IMG/VR virus record: IMGVR_UViG_3300034061_000520
Span: 1-34,681 of that record
Source of the DNA: a virus
Direction: 5' to 3' (one strand)
DNA: 34,681 bases
Shown here: piece by piece, positions 6,217 through 12,368 of the stretch
How positions within the stretch are numbered: position 1 is the first letter of the stretch
Layout of the letters: every line of letters begins with the position of its first letter
The notes under the pieces: generated by a model
What the model was told of the DNA's origin: nothing
The model's input: only the letters and a program-made list of their open reading frames with translations
The model's database searches: none
Made by a program: the position numbers and the translations under genes

Positions 6217-7445
6217 CTATTCTTTGTCCTATCCAACGCATTACTGGTACTGCCATAGAGTTGCCTAATGCTTTGTATCTGTTGCCGTCTGCTGCTTTAG
6301 GAATATTAGTATAGTTATCAGGAAAACCTTGTAGTCTTTCGCACTCTACAGGAGTAAGTCTGCGGACTGCCATATCAAATCTAAACTTATGCGCTTGGGA
6401 GCAGTTTAGAGCAGGCGTAATACCTTCTGTGGAGTAAACCCTGTCCTGACAATATTGATGTGCATAATACTCAGGTATTGGTTGCTGTGAAAACGCAACC
6501 GCAGGCGTTTTACTTTTATCTAAAGTAGGCGTAATGGTATCTATAGACATACTTTGACTTGCACTATTTTGCCAACCAAAAGCAACTGCATGAACATCTG
6601 TTTTTGTAAGGGTATACATAGTATTGCTTTCAGATACGCCAATGCCTTGTGGGCCGCCTGCATCTCTGCCAATAAGATTGCCCTGCATTGCATAAGCAAC
6701 ATAGGTTTCATGCTCAGTAACGGCATTGCCAGGTCTACTAACTCCAGCCATTGATGACAACAAAGTAGGAAATGTACTCACACAATGAGTTACTACTGCG
6801 TTTCCTTCTCCTCTTGCTGGATTGAAGCTACTGTAGCTTGAAGGGCTTTTTGTAAGGCAATTGGCAATATCTTTCCTCTCGCCTCTGCCCTTCTTAATAT
6901 CCCCTCGCAGGCTTTCGGACTCAAATAATACTTCTGCGGCAGGTTTCCAATCTCCAAGATGTCCGACAACAAACACCCTTCTGCGTCTTTGTGCGACTCC
7001 GAAGTTTTGAGCGTCAAGCACCCTATAGGCCCACCCATACCCGAGTTCAGCCAACGCACCGAGGAAGCTGCCAAAATCTCGCCCCCCCCCCAGAACTGAG
7101 TACACCTGGCACATTTTCCCATATGCACCACTTGGGTCTAAATCTGTCAAGAATTCCAACATAGGTAAGAGCAAGGTTGCCTCTTGGATCTTCAAGTCCT
7201 TTGCGTAAGCCTGCAACGCTGAATGATTGGCAGGGAGTTCCTCCGACCAAAAGTCCGATTGGGTCATTTATGTTCCATTCCTTATATTTTGTCATGTCAC
7301 CAAAATTAGTAACATTAGGGTAGTGATGTGCAAGCACTTGGCTAGGAAACTTCTCTATTTCAGAAAAGCCAGCAGGTTTCCATCCTAAATCGTGCCAGGC
7401 TACAGTTGCCGCTTCTATGCCGGAGCATACCGATAAATAGTTCAA
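6173..7445 (-). CDS. dcm: DNA C5-cytosine methyltransferase, frame broken at a G10 tract
   Basis: This Dcm-type DNA methyltransferase is split over two frames. The first part (start 7445) has motif I (LSVCSGIEAA), the catalytic PCQ with Cys72 and the ENV motif at 110-112. The second has QRRRRVFVVG (motif VIII), RRLTPVECERLQGFPDNYT (motif IX) and KALGNSMAVPV (motif X). The frames join at ten G's (coding strand, 7091-7082). With nine G's the text would read SSGGGRDFG, the expected family sequence, and give 423 residues. The total length is 3n+1, consistent with one extra base. It could be a sequencing error, a phase-variable gene or a real mutation. The first ATG overlaps the upstream stop. Confidence 0.88.
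7082..7091 (-). repeat. G10 homopolymer at the methyltransferase frameshift
   Basis: Ten consecutive C on the plus strand (G in the coding sense) sit exactly where the cytosine methyltransferase switches frame. I noticed no longer C or G run in the window. Slippage here would switch between a full-length and a truncated enzyme lacking motifs VIII-X. Confidence 0.9.
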
Positions 7446-7828
7446 GCCTGCTCCTCTAGTTGTTTAATCTTATTACTGATCCTAGCTCTCCATTGCTGCC
7501 ATCCTTCTCCGGCATACGCCTGCACTCCTATCTCTTGTGCTTTTTTTATCGTTAATTCTTCCGAGCTATACCAAGGTAGCTCTGGGCGCTTGTTTACTTT
7601 TGGCGGCTCAATAACAATCTCATCCTCAAACCGATACTGGTTAAGCCAAGTGGCTAAATGCGGTATGTACGCAAGTTGCGTATCTTGCGTTTTCCAATAA
7701 GTAATATGGTTTGGCATTACGGCTACTGCCAATGCCTGCTCTGCTTGCGTAAGGCGCTCAAAACTCTTTTGCGCTACACGCTTTGCTACCTTTCTAGGAT
7801 ACATCCCCCACAACTCATCAAAACTCAT
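7442..7828 (-). CDS. Putative phage replication protein (helicase-loader/initiator type)
   Basis: A 128-residue protein from ATG 7828. The front reads FDELWGMYPRKVAKRVAQKS and the middle YIPHLATWLNQYRFEDE, a pattern I know from small phage proteins labelled replisome organiser or DnaT/O-like. They load the host helicase at the origin. With no polymerase, primase or helicase visible elsewhere, this is the best candidate for recruiting host replication. It is coupled by ATGA to the genes on both sides. The label is family-pattern inference. Confidence 0.55.
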   Translation of the reverse strand: MSFDELWGMYPRKVAKRVAQKSFERLTQAEQALAVAVMPNHITYWKTQDTQLAYIPHLATWLNQYRFEDEIVIEPPKVNKRPELPWYSSEELTIKKAQEIGVQAYAGEGWQQWRARISNKIKQLEEQA

Positions 7829-8064
7829 ATAAGCCCCCACTTAGATAATTGAGTAGTTACAAATAATACAATGCCTGCAAAGTAAAAAGCAACCGCTACG
7901 ATCTCTACAGTAAATAATGCCATATCGTCTTGAGCGTATCCAGCAATGGCCCAAAATGTTGATCCGAGGAAACCTATTACGATGTTTGCTGGGTAAATGT
8001 TAATTGCGGTCAACAATATGCCAAACAAACAAAGTAGAGTACCAGACCACTTTAGGGTTTTCAT
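7825..8064 (-). CDS. Small three-helix membrane protein
   Basis: A 79-residue, very hydrophobic protein with about three membrane helices: WSGTLLCLFGILLTAINIYP, IVIGFLGSTFWAIAGYA, and VEIVAVAFYFAGIVLFVTTQ. A charged loop (QDDM) lies between the second and third. The pattern recalls small inner-membrane proteins found in phage early regions. No lysis gene lies nearby, so a holin role is unlikely. Its start overlaps the upstream stop by 4 bp. Confidence 0.7.
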   Translation of the reverse strand: MKTLKWSGTLLCLFGILLTAINIYPANIVIGFLGSTFWAIAGYAQDDMALFTVEIVAVAFYFAGIVLFVTTQLSKWGLI

Positions 8065-8288
8065 TTTTTCTTGGCTTTCTTTAGGTCTGCCCTATGTAGC
8101 TCCATAACCGCATCGGCTTGCTTGGCAACCTTGTCCTCAATCTGCTCAATCATATCCTTGATGGCCCACAATGCACCGCTATACGGATCTTGCACATCCT
8201 CTGCAACAAGTTCAATCATATCTCGCACATTGGCTAACTTGTACGATAGTTCCTCTATCTCGTTTGCTGCAATCCATAAACTCATCAA
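8061..8288 (-). CDS. Small helical protein, unknown function
   Basis: A 75-residue, mostly helical, acidic protein ending in a Lys run (KKAKKK). Segments such as ANEIEELSYKLANVRDMIEL suggest an amphipathic coiled coil. The frame opens with two ATG codons. ATGA overlaps link it to the genes before and after in the leftward early unit. I do not recognise a family. Confidence 0.65.
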   Translation of the reverse strand: MMSLWIAANEIEELSYKLANVRDMIELVAEDVQDPYSGALWAIKDMIEQIEDKVAKQADAVMELHRADLKKAKKK

Positions 8289-8500
8289 TGACTCCCATAG
8301 TTTGTGTAAACAGTAAGGCTATCTATCCGCATTTGCATCTCACGAATCTTTAGTTCTTGCGCTCTAAGCATCTCGGCGGCTTCTACTAATGCGTAGATGG
8401 CGTTGCTAAACTGCAATGCACTTTCCAGCTCGTCTGCTAGTTCCATAGCTGTTTTGCCGATCTCTACTTCTCCGGCAAACGGAATAAACTCTGTTGGCAT
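8285..8500 (-). CDS. Small helical protein, unknown function
   Basis: A 71-residue protein with an acidic helical core (MELADELESALQFSNAIYAL, then AEMLRAQELKIREMQMRIDS) that reads as a coiled coil. It may pair with the 75-residue helical protein encoded next to it. The start shares one base with the upstream stop (TAATG). No family recognised. Confidence 0.65.
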   Translation of the reverse strand: MPTEFIPFAGEVEIGKTAMELADELESALQFSNAIYALVEAAEMLRAQELKIREMQMRIDSLTVYTNYGSH

Positions 8501-8838
8501 TACGCACCCCCTATTGCTTTAGTGTTTTTAGTTGCCAAAATTACTTCCTCCAGCCCATCTTCGGGCCTAATTTCTAAAAGTTTAAGATGGTCAGAAGTTA
8601 GGCAAGTACCGTTCTCTCGATACAGAGTGCCTGTAATTCCATCCATCATGTATTTTTTCTTAAAATGGTCTGTAGCGATCCAAACTGGAGTAACGACAAT
8701 CTCGCCCTCGTTGGTAACGCCACGCAATAGGATTCGATCAATTAGCCATTCTTTTTTTAGACGCTTGATCTGCCAGGTTGGAAAACACGCAGTAGCATCA
8801 GCGCACATACCAGTAATAGATTTTCTTATAGCTTTCAT
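8500..8838 (-). CDS. First gene of the leftward early unit, unknown function
   Basis: A 112-residue protein of mixed alpha/beta character, with a basic start (MKAIRKSITG), a strand-rich middle (EIVVTPVWIATDHFKKKYMM) and an acidic end. No motif that I can name. The ATG stands only 7 bases after a likely -10 box (TAGTAT, 8851-8846) with no ribosome site between, so the mRNA may be leaderless or transcription may start elsewhere. Confidence 0.65.
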   Translation of the reverse strand: MKAIRKSITGMCADATACFPTWQIKRLKKEWLIDRILLRGVTNEGEIVVTPVWIATDHFKKKYMMDGITGTLYRENGTCLTSDHLKLLEIRPEDGLEEVILATKNTKAIGGA

Positions 8839-8845
8839 AAACTAC

Positions 8846-8875
8846 ATACTAATCTACAAATCTACATTGGCGCAA
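8846..8875 (-). promoter_or_regulatory. Leftward early promoter with two TGTAGA hexamers in the spacer
   Basis: Read on the minus strand: TTGCGC (8875-8870), an 18-bp spacer, then TAGTAT (8851-8846). The spacer holds TGTAGA TT TGTAGA, that is AATCTACA twice in tandem on the plus strand (8851-8866). A 17-bp stretch (ATTTGTAGATTAGTATG) recurs exactly at the rightward promoter (10863-10879). Spacing and boxes fit a sigma-70 promoter. The hexamers look like operator half-sites. Confidence 0.6.
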
Positions 8876-8921
8876 GTGTTTTTTGATGTGTACAAAAAGT
8901 CGGGTTTTCTATACATATCCC

Positions 8922-8947
8922 GACAATGTGTATAGACAATGTATATA
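8922..8947. repeat. Tandem 13-bp repeat
   Basis: GACAATGTGTATA followed directly by GACAATGTATATA, one mismatch between copies. It lies upstream of the leftward early promoter inside the repeat-dense gap and may be a binding site or part of an origin. Confidence 0.75.
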
Positions 8948-9146
8948 CGACCCCATGCGCTTTAGCCAACCACTCAAAGTCAGATAGAGTATTCGCCAAG
9001 GCTGGGGTCACATTTATTGTAGCCACAATGTAGCCCAGCTTTAATATAAATTGTCTTATTAAAATATACAAATATCGGACAACGATGTCCTATTTTTGCA
9101 TGGTTTTTTATTGAAAATTCATGCACTTAACGAGCTTTTTTACACA

Positions 9147-9250
9147 ATAACAAAGTCAATGTTAAATAGATAACAAAGTAAAAAAAAGTTTTCTGATCGG
9201 GTTATTTGTAAAAAAAAGTAGCGTAAATTACACAAAAGTTACTGATCGGG
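9147..9250. repeat. Direct repeats ATAACAAAGT and CTGATCGGG (iteron-like)
   Basis: ATAACAAAGT occurs at 9147-9156 and 9170-9179. CTGATCGGG occurs at 9193-9201 and 9242-9250, each preceded by AAAAGTT and followed by ATTT(T)GTAA and an A-run. Two copies each is few for iterons, but the similar flanks imply duplication of a ~40-bp unit. Confidence 0.6.
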
Positions 9251-9415
9251 ACATTTTGTAAGAAAAAGTAATGCAGTTGCATTGTTGGTCAATAAATCTG
9301 CGTATTCGAGCGTTTTTGACCTGATATTGTCAATAATTCTGTTTAACAGGGAAAATTGTGTCGTTAAACAAGCCTTAACCCATTTGTGTATCTCATTAGA
9401 TACAAAACCGACTGG

Positions 9416-10030
9416 TTATGTCCACTTTGCGTTATAAATTGCCATAGCCTCTGCATAGCCATTTATTTTTGACATATCCATTGGCGTTTGCGTAAAGTGG
9501 GTAATCATACGGTAGCCGTCTTTTATGCAAAAGTTACTCAGGCCTTTAGCTGCCATTTGTTTGCAAATATCTTGGTCGTACAAATGAAAGCCTGGTATAG
9601 ATTCGTCAAACCGTACATCGTGCCAAGTAGCCAGCATAAGACCGTCAAGGTGTAAACAGAATTGTTTGCCATCGCTAAAGTAGAGTATTCCGTTGCGAGA
9701 GTCTACAACGCTGCCAACACATTGCCCTTCCCACCAAGGCGCTGCGTCTGTCTGGCTGCCTACAATGCCTACTATGCCAACATCCTCTATGCAATACGCC
9801 AAAAGGTTCATGCGTAGCAAGATTGGATTAGTAACAATAAGGTCGTGGTGAATAAAACATTTAATTTGATTGTTAGCCTTGTCTATTCCTAAGTTATACC
9901 CTGCCGCAATAGACTTAGCACCTTCTACAACAATTAGCTCATCGTCATTTTGCAAAATAAGCGATTGCACCAAACACTTTTCTAAGATGTTTGTATTGTG
10001 AGTACAGGCAATGTAGCTAATAGATTCCAT
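9416..10030 (-). CDS. Glycosyltransferase-like protein
   Basis: A 204-residue protein with a GT-A-like pattern: SYIACTHNTNILEKCL at the start, a nucleotide-loop-like KSIAAGYNLGIDKANNQIKC, the metal-site equivalent IHHDLIV, and a late YDQDICKQM with an acidic catalytic candidate. It probably modifies a sugar acceptor with its two relatives (2845-3543 and 28888-29514). It is the last gene of the short leftward unit headed by the YdaS/Cro-like gene. Acceptor unknown. Confidence 0.7.
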   Translation of the reverse strand: MESISYIACTHNTNILEKCLVQSLILQNDDELIVVEGAKSIAAGYNLGIDKANNQIKCFIHHDLIVTNPILLRMNLLAYCIEDVGIVGIVGSQTDAAPWWEGQCVGSVVDSRNGILYFSDGKQFCLHLDGLMLATWHDVRFDESIPGFHLYDQDICKQMAAKGLSNFCIKDGYRMITHFTQTPMDMSKINGYAEAMAIYNAKWT

Positions 10031-10034
10031 GTTA

Positions 10035-10112
10035 TTAAAGTCTTATATAAGATACATCTGCTCTTTCGGTGAACGAACCTAGCCTACCTAGGTTCGCCTT
10101 CATCTGCTCCAT
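10035..10112 (-). CDS. Possible 25-residue peptide upstream of the glycosyltransferase
   Basis: A short frame from ATG 10112 to tandem TAA codons, ending 4 bp before the glycosyltransferase ATG. Its text (KANLGRLGSFTERADVSYIR) looks protein-like, and the position suggests a small coupled gene. The hairpin 10074-10096 lies inside it. No ribosome site is convincing, so treat it as tentative. Confidence 0.35.
   Translation of the reverse strand: MEQMKANLGRLGSFTERADVSYIRL
10074..10096. other. Strong hairpin, 9-bp perfect stem
   Basis: CGAACCTAG pairs with CTAGGTTCG around a 5-base loop (CCTAC). No T-run follows on either strand, so it is not a standard intrinsic terminator. It could be an RNA-processing or translation-control element ahead of the glycosyltransferase gene, or a side effect of Leu-Gly-Arg-Leu-Gly codons in a small gene. 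Confidence 0.6.
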
Positions 10113-10206
10113 CGGAGTTACAGAACCCGTCAGTCTTGCGAGGCACAGGCACTAACTTCGCCACCTGTATTGCGCTGTTTCAGCCTCTTACCCTTCTAGT
10201 AACGCT

Positions 10207-10296
10207 TTACTGCTCCTGGGCCGCTACGATGTCGTTAGAGCCGCCAGCACAGGAAACACAACTATACCCTACAACTCCACTTCTTTGCAAGCCCAT
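10207..10296 (-). CDS. Possible 29-residue peptide overlapping the nuclease end
   Basis: A short frame from ATG 10296 with GGAAG directly before it. The peptide ends SCAGGSNDIVAAQEQ and has two Cys three apart (CVSC). It overlaps the nuclease-like gene by 28 bp. The same frame continues past its TAA through two more segments broken by TGA and TAG (to about 10082), so it may instead be the start of a decayed gene. Confidence 0.35.
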   Translation of the reverse strand: MGLQRSGVVGYSCVSCAGGSNDIVAAQEQ

Positions 10297-10583
10297 CTTC
10301 CATTCGGTTGTTTGTACCAGCCCAAAACAAGGATGCGCCACTTGCTGCGTATGAGTTCCGGCAGGTATTCAGACTCGCTAATCTTTTTAACCCTACTGCT
10401 AATGTTGGATTTGCTAGTGATCTGGACACCTACCGTTTCCCCATTGCCTACAGCCAATATATCGAATATATGAAATAGATCCTTTTTGCGCCTGGTGAAA
10501 GCATTGTACGACTCAACTATGTCGCACTTATAGCCCCTAGACTCCAGCAAAGCGACTGTACGGCTGTTTTGGCTATTAGCCAA
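10269..10583 (-). CDS. PD-(D/E)xK-like nuclease family protein
   Basis: A 104-residue protein with a restriction-like core: an early helix (SQNSRTVALLESRGYKCDIV), FDILAV with Asp41 and, 13 residues on, VGVQITSKSN, where Gln54 and Lys58 replace the usual ExK. I recall relatives in other phages with the same QxTS variant. Whether it cuts DNA is unknown. The start is TTG at 10583. The protein has no internal Met, so no ATG alternative exists, and the TTG overlaps the end of the regulator gene by 8 bp. Confidence 0.6.
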   Translation of the reverse strand: MANSQNSRTVALLESRGYKCDIVESYNAFTRRKKDLFHIFDILAVGNGETVGVQITSKSNISSRVKKISESEYLPELIRSKWRILVLGWYKQPNGRWACKEVEL

Positions 10584-10755
10584 GGTCTTGCTCGGTTAGG
10601 CGGCCTTCGGAGGCTTCTACGATCTTCTGATGCCATTTAGCCGGTATGCCGTTACGCATCTTCCAGGCATAGGCCGTTACATACTTAACTTCTATTGCTT
10701 TGCACAAATTCTTGATTGAGCCAAATTCAGCCATAAGTTTTTCAAATGCGGTCAT
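10576..10755 (-). CDS. YdaS/Cro-like DNA-binding regulator
   Basis: A 59-residue protein from ATG 10755, with GGAG at good spacing. It starts FEKLMAEFGSIKNLCKAIEV and carries VTAYAWKMRNGIPAKWHQKI, the compact helix-turn-helix of the Cro/YdaS type (roughly residues 11-45). It faces the rightward operon across a 166-bp gap with hexamer repeats TGTAGA/TCTACA. I infer that it binds them and represses itself and the two early promoters. An upstream TTG frame extension to 10854 is rejected. Confidence 0.75.
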   Translation of the reverse strand: MTAFEKLMAEFGSIKNLCKAIEVKYVTAYAWKMRNGIPAKWHQKIVEASEGRLTEQDLG

Positions 10756-10766
10756 GGTTTCTCCTA

Positions 10767-10785
10767 TGTAGACTTTTATTCTACA
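10767..10785 (-). promoter_or_regulatory. Inverted hexamers over the regulator gene's -10 region
   Basis: TGTAGA (10767-10772) and TCTACA (10780-10785) form an inverted pair 7 bp apart. On the minus strand TAGAAT at 10783-10778 is a plausible -10 box for the YdaS/Cro-like gene, so a bound protein would block it. No clear -35 at 17 bp was found. Confidence 0.45.
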
Positions 10786-10837
10786 CCTTTGCAAAAACGC
10801 AACATAGTGCAAAAAAGCGACATTAGGGTTTGTCCTA

Positions 10838-10853
10838 TGCAAAATAGTTTGCA
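10838..10853. repeat. 16-bp inverted repeat TGCAAA-4-TTTGCA
   Basis: A perfect 6-bp inverted repeat around ATAG. It overlaps the -35 box of the rightward promoter (TTGCAA, 10849-10854). A second element, TTGC-6-GCAA, lies further left near 10789. It may be a second operator or activator site. Confidence 0.55.
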
Positions 10854-10878
10854 AATCTCTACATTTGTAGATTAGTAT
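10849..10878 (+). promoter_or_regulatory. Rightward early promoter with inverted TCTACA/TGTAGA in the spacer
   Basis: TTGCAA (10849-10854), an 18-bp spacer, then TAGTAT (10873-10878). The spacer holds TCTACA TT TGTAGA (10858-10871), a 14-bp operator-like inverted repeat. The 17 bp at 10863-10879 are identical to the leftward promoter's minus strand at 8861-8845. The first gene starts about 44 bases downstream with an AAGGAG ribosome site. Confidence 0.65.
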
Positions 10879-10921
10879 GGATTCATGCAGTACAGATTAA
10901 CCACTCGTGAAGGAGTATGAA

Positions 10922-11011
10922 ATGAAAGAAATTATTTTAGGCGGTATCTTTGGTGCAGTAATCGTGTTCTTTGCTGCAACGGTTTACGGCTTTCGTGTAG
11001 GTGTGCTATGA
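10922..11011 (+). CDS. 29-residue single-pass membrane peptide
   Basis: The first gene of the rightward unit: ATG 10922 after AAGGAG. The peptide is one hydrophobic helix (ILGGIFGAVIVFFAATVYGF) with a charged start (MKE). Its TGA overlaps the next gene's ATG (ATGA). Small leader membrane peptides of this kind are common in phage early operons. The function is unknown. Confidence 0.65.
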   Translation: MKEIILGGIFGAVIVFFAATVYGFRVGVL

Positions 11012-11289
11012 ACTATAACAACAACAACTACTACGAGCCAGAAGATGACACATACTCGCTGGACTTGCAAGAGCGCATCTACGATGCCGTAAAGAACGAT
11101 CCTGAGTACGACCCATCGGATATATTCAAATGGGGCGAGGCTCTACAGCAAAAGTGTAATGATCCCGATTTACAGGCTTTCTTGCGTGATTGCATAGAAA
11201 AGAAAGAGTGGGAGAAGTTAGGTAGAAAGTTATACTACCTGTCGTTTGAGTATCAAGAAGCTGTTGCAGAATATCATTTAACCAAGTGA
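11008..11289 (+). CDS. Acidic early protein, unknown function
   Basis: A 93-residue protein with an Asn/Tyr-rich start (five Asn near residues 2-7), an acidic body (EPEDDTYSLDLQERIYDAVK) and a helical C-terminal half. No family recognised. It is coupled to the upstream peptide by ATGA and sits directly ahead of the recombination gene ERF. Confidence 0.65.
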   Translation: MNYNNNNYYEPEDDTYSLDLQERIYDAVKNDPEYDPSDIFKWGEALQQKCNDPDLQAFLRDCIEKKEWEKLGRKLYYLSFEYQEAVAEYHLTK

Positions 11290-11300
11290 AGGGGAAAACC

Positions 11301-11870
11301 ATGTCAGTATTTACTAAATTAAACCAGGCACGAATCAAGCTACAAAACACCGAGCTTACTAAATCGGGCCATAACAAGTTTGCAGGGTATCGCTACTTTG
11401 AGCTGGGTGATTTCTTGCCTACCGTACAGAACATCTTTGCCGATCTAGGGCTCTGCGGCATTGTGTCTTACGGCACAGAGATAGCCAGCCTTACCATTGT
11501 GGATACGGAAGATAACAGCAATATCGTTATCACTAGCCCAATGGGGTCTGCGGCCTTAAAGGGCTGCCATGAAGTCCAGAATATCGGAGCTGTGGAAACC
11601 TATCAGCGCAGGTATTTATGGGTTACGGCAATGGAGATTGTAGAACACGATGCGCTGGATTCGTCTGAGCCATTAGTTGCAAAGCCTGAGTTTCCAGTAG
11701 ATTACTACATTGGCAATTTGCAGGCAGCAGAAAGCCCTGCCGAACTCCGAACCGCCTACGCTCTATCTTACCCGAAATTTAACAACAATAAGGCAGAACA
11801 GGGAAAATTAGTTGCAGCTTATGAACAGATGAAGGCGATGCTAAATGAAACTAGCACAACAGCAGCCTGA
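11301..11870 (+). CDS. erf: ERF-family single-strand annealing recombinase
   Basis: A 189-residue protein of the Erf annealing family, which pairs complementary single strands in phage recombination and circularisation. The core reads SGHNKFAGYRYFELGDFLPT near residues 22-41 and VETYQRRYLWVTAMEIVEHD before residue 130; the rest is a helical tail. ATG 11301 is chosen over a GTG at 11286 because AAGGGG lies just before it. It pairs with the YqaJ exonuclease (12896) and the SSB-tip protein (13506) as an exonuclease-annealase set. Confidence 0.88.
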   Translation: MSVFTKLNQARIKLQNTELTKSGHNKFAGYRYFELGDFLPTVQNIFADLGLCGIVSYGTEIASLTIVDTEDNSNIVITSPMGSAALKGCHEVQNIGAVETYQRRYLWVTAMEIVEHDALDSSEPLVAKPEFPVDYYIGNLQAAESPAELRTAYALSYPKFNNNKAEQGKLVAAYEQMKAMLNETSTTAA

Positions 11871-12045
11871 TAATGTATGTTCAGAGTGCGGAACAAAATG
11901 GGGAATACACAGACCAAAAGACCACCAGTACAGGATATGGGTGGAAAAGTGCGATGTGTGTTCCGATTTGAGAGCCGTATGCGATGCTTCAGAGTATGGA
12001 TATTTAAAGGAAGGATGGGATGGTGGAGCGGAAATTCTGTACTAG
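11845..12045 (+). CDS. Small zinc-finger protein (two CxxC)
   Basis: A 66-residue protein with Cys12/Cys15 (VCSECGTKWG) and Cys36/Cys39 (EKCDVCSDLR), a four-Cys zinc site, and an acidic, Gly/Tyr-rich end (YLKEGWDGGAEI). It overlaps the end of erf by 26 bp and the next small gene by 26 bp. Two such finger proteins follow each other here. The role is unknown and may be DNA or RNA binding. Confidence 0.65.
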   Translation: MKLAQQQPDNVCSECGTKWGIHRPKDHQYRIWVEKCDVCSDLRAVCDASEYGYLKEGWDGGAEILY

Positions 12046-12175
12046 TTGCCAGGTGGAAAGACCAGCTAGTGATTTTAAGCTGGTAAAGACTGGGCCAGTT
12101 AATCGGTGGAGATGTGGAGTCTGTCTTGCTAGGCAGGCCGAACAAAAATACAAAGGAAAGAAAAATGCAAAATAA
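12020..12175 (+). CDS. 51-residue zinc-ribbon protein
   Basis: A small gene with a strong AAAGGAAGG ahead of ATG 12020. Cys7/Cys10 (FCTSCQVER) and Cys32/Cys35 (RCGVCLARQ) form a CxxC...CxxC ribbon, followed by a Lys-rich tail. The pattern CxxCxxxRPxSDF is shared by many short phage proteins, including the front of HNH nucleases such as the one at 15077-15583. It overlaps genes on both sides. Confidence 0.65.
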   Translation: MVERKFCTSCQVERPASDFKLVKTGPVNRWRCGVCLARQAEQKYKGKKNAK

Positions 12176-12368
12176 TTATGTGTACACAAAATCAGGAACA
12201 GACATTACGATTCGCTGGGCAAAACTGTATAACTATGTTCCGGCTAGTGAGCAGGAGTTTTACAAAAAGAAGTGGGCCGACTTTCGTGCAATCTGCAACC
12301 AGTCTATAGAGGACATTGTTCCAGAGGTAAAGACTAGTAGCGTTGTTTATAAATGGAAAAAGAAATGA
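12165..12368 (+). CDS. Small basic early protein, unknown function
   Basis: A 67-residue protein from ATG 12165 behind AAAGGAAAG. It opens with polar residues (MQNNYVYTKSG), has aromatic-rich middle segments (YNYVPASEQEFYKKKWADFR) and ends in Lys (KWKKK). No family recognised. It overlaps the zinc-ribbon gene before and the next start (ATGA) after. An upstream frame extension to 12114 is not used. Confidence 0.6.
   Translation: MQNNYVYTKSGTDITIRWAKLYNYVPASEQEFYKKKWADFRAICNQSIEDIVPEVKTSSVVYKWKKK

Larger units (their letters stand above)
8839..9415. other. 577-bp repeat-dense AT-rich gap: candidate origin/control region
   Basis: No convincing gene. It holds the leftward promoter (8846-8875) and inverted repeats GTCGGG/CCCGAC (8899-8904/8919-8924), GGACA/TGTCC (9076-9089) and TTGAC/GTCAA (9316-9333). 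It also holds several direct repeats: a 13-bp tandem at 8922-8947, ATAACAAAGT twice, CTGATCGGG twice, and GTCAATAA at 9288 and 9329. A-runs flank the CTGATCGGG copies. Repeats plus AT-richness between transcription units suit a replication origin. This is inference only. Confidence 0.45.

Noticed and set aside
6173-7267. Reading the second half of the cytosine methyltransferase as its own gene from TTG 7267
   Set aside because: The first ~60 codons of that frame are antipattern and overlap the true first part. Motifs show one gene split at the G10 tract.
8862-9071. A 69-codon minus-strand frame over the leftward promoter
   Set aside because: It crosses the promoter boxes and repeats, has no ribosome site and shows no protein-like pattern.
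10136-10354. A 72-codon plus-strand frame
   Set aside because: It starts with a weak codon, is antisense to the nuclease-like gene and has no supporting motif.
11877-12086. A 69-codon plus-strand frame
   Set aside because: It is a shadow of the two zinc-finger genes, whose Cys pairs are better evidence.
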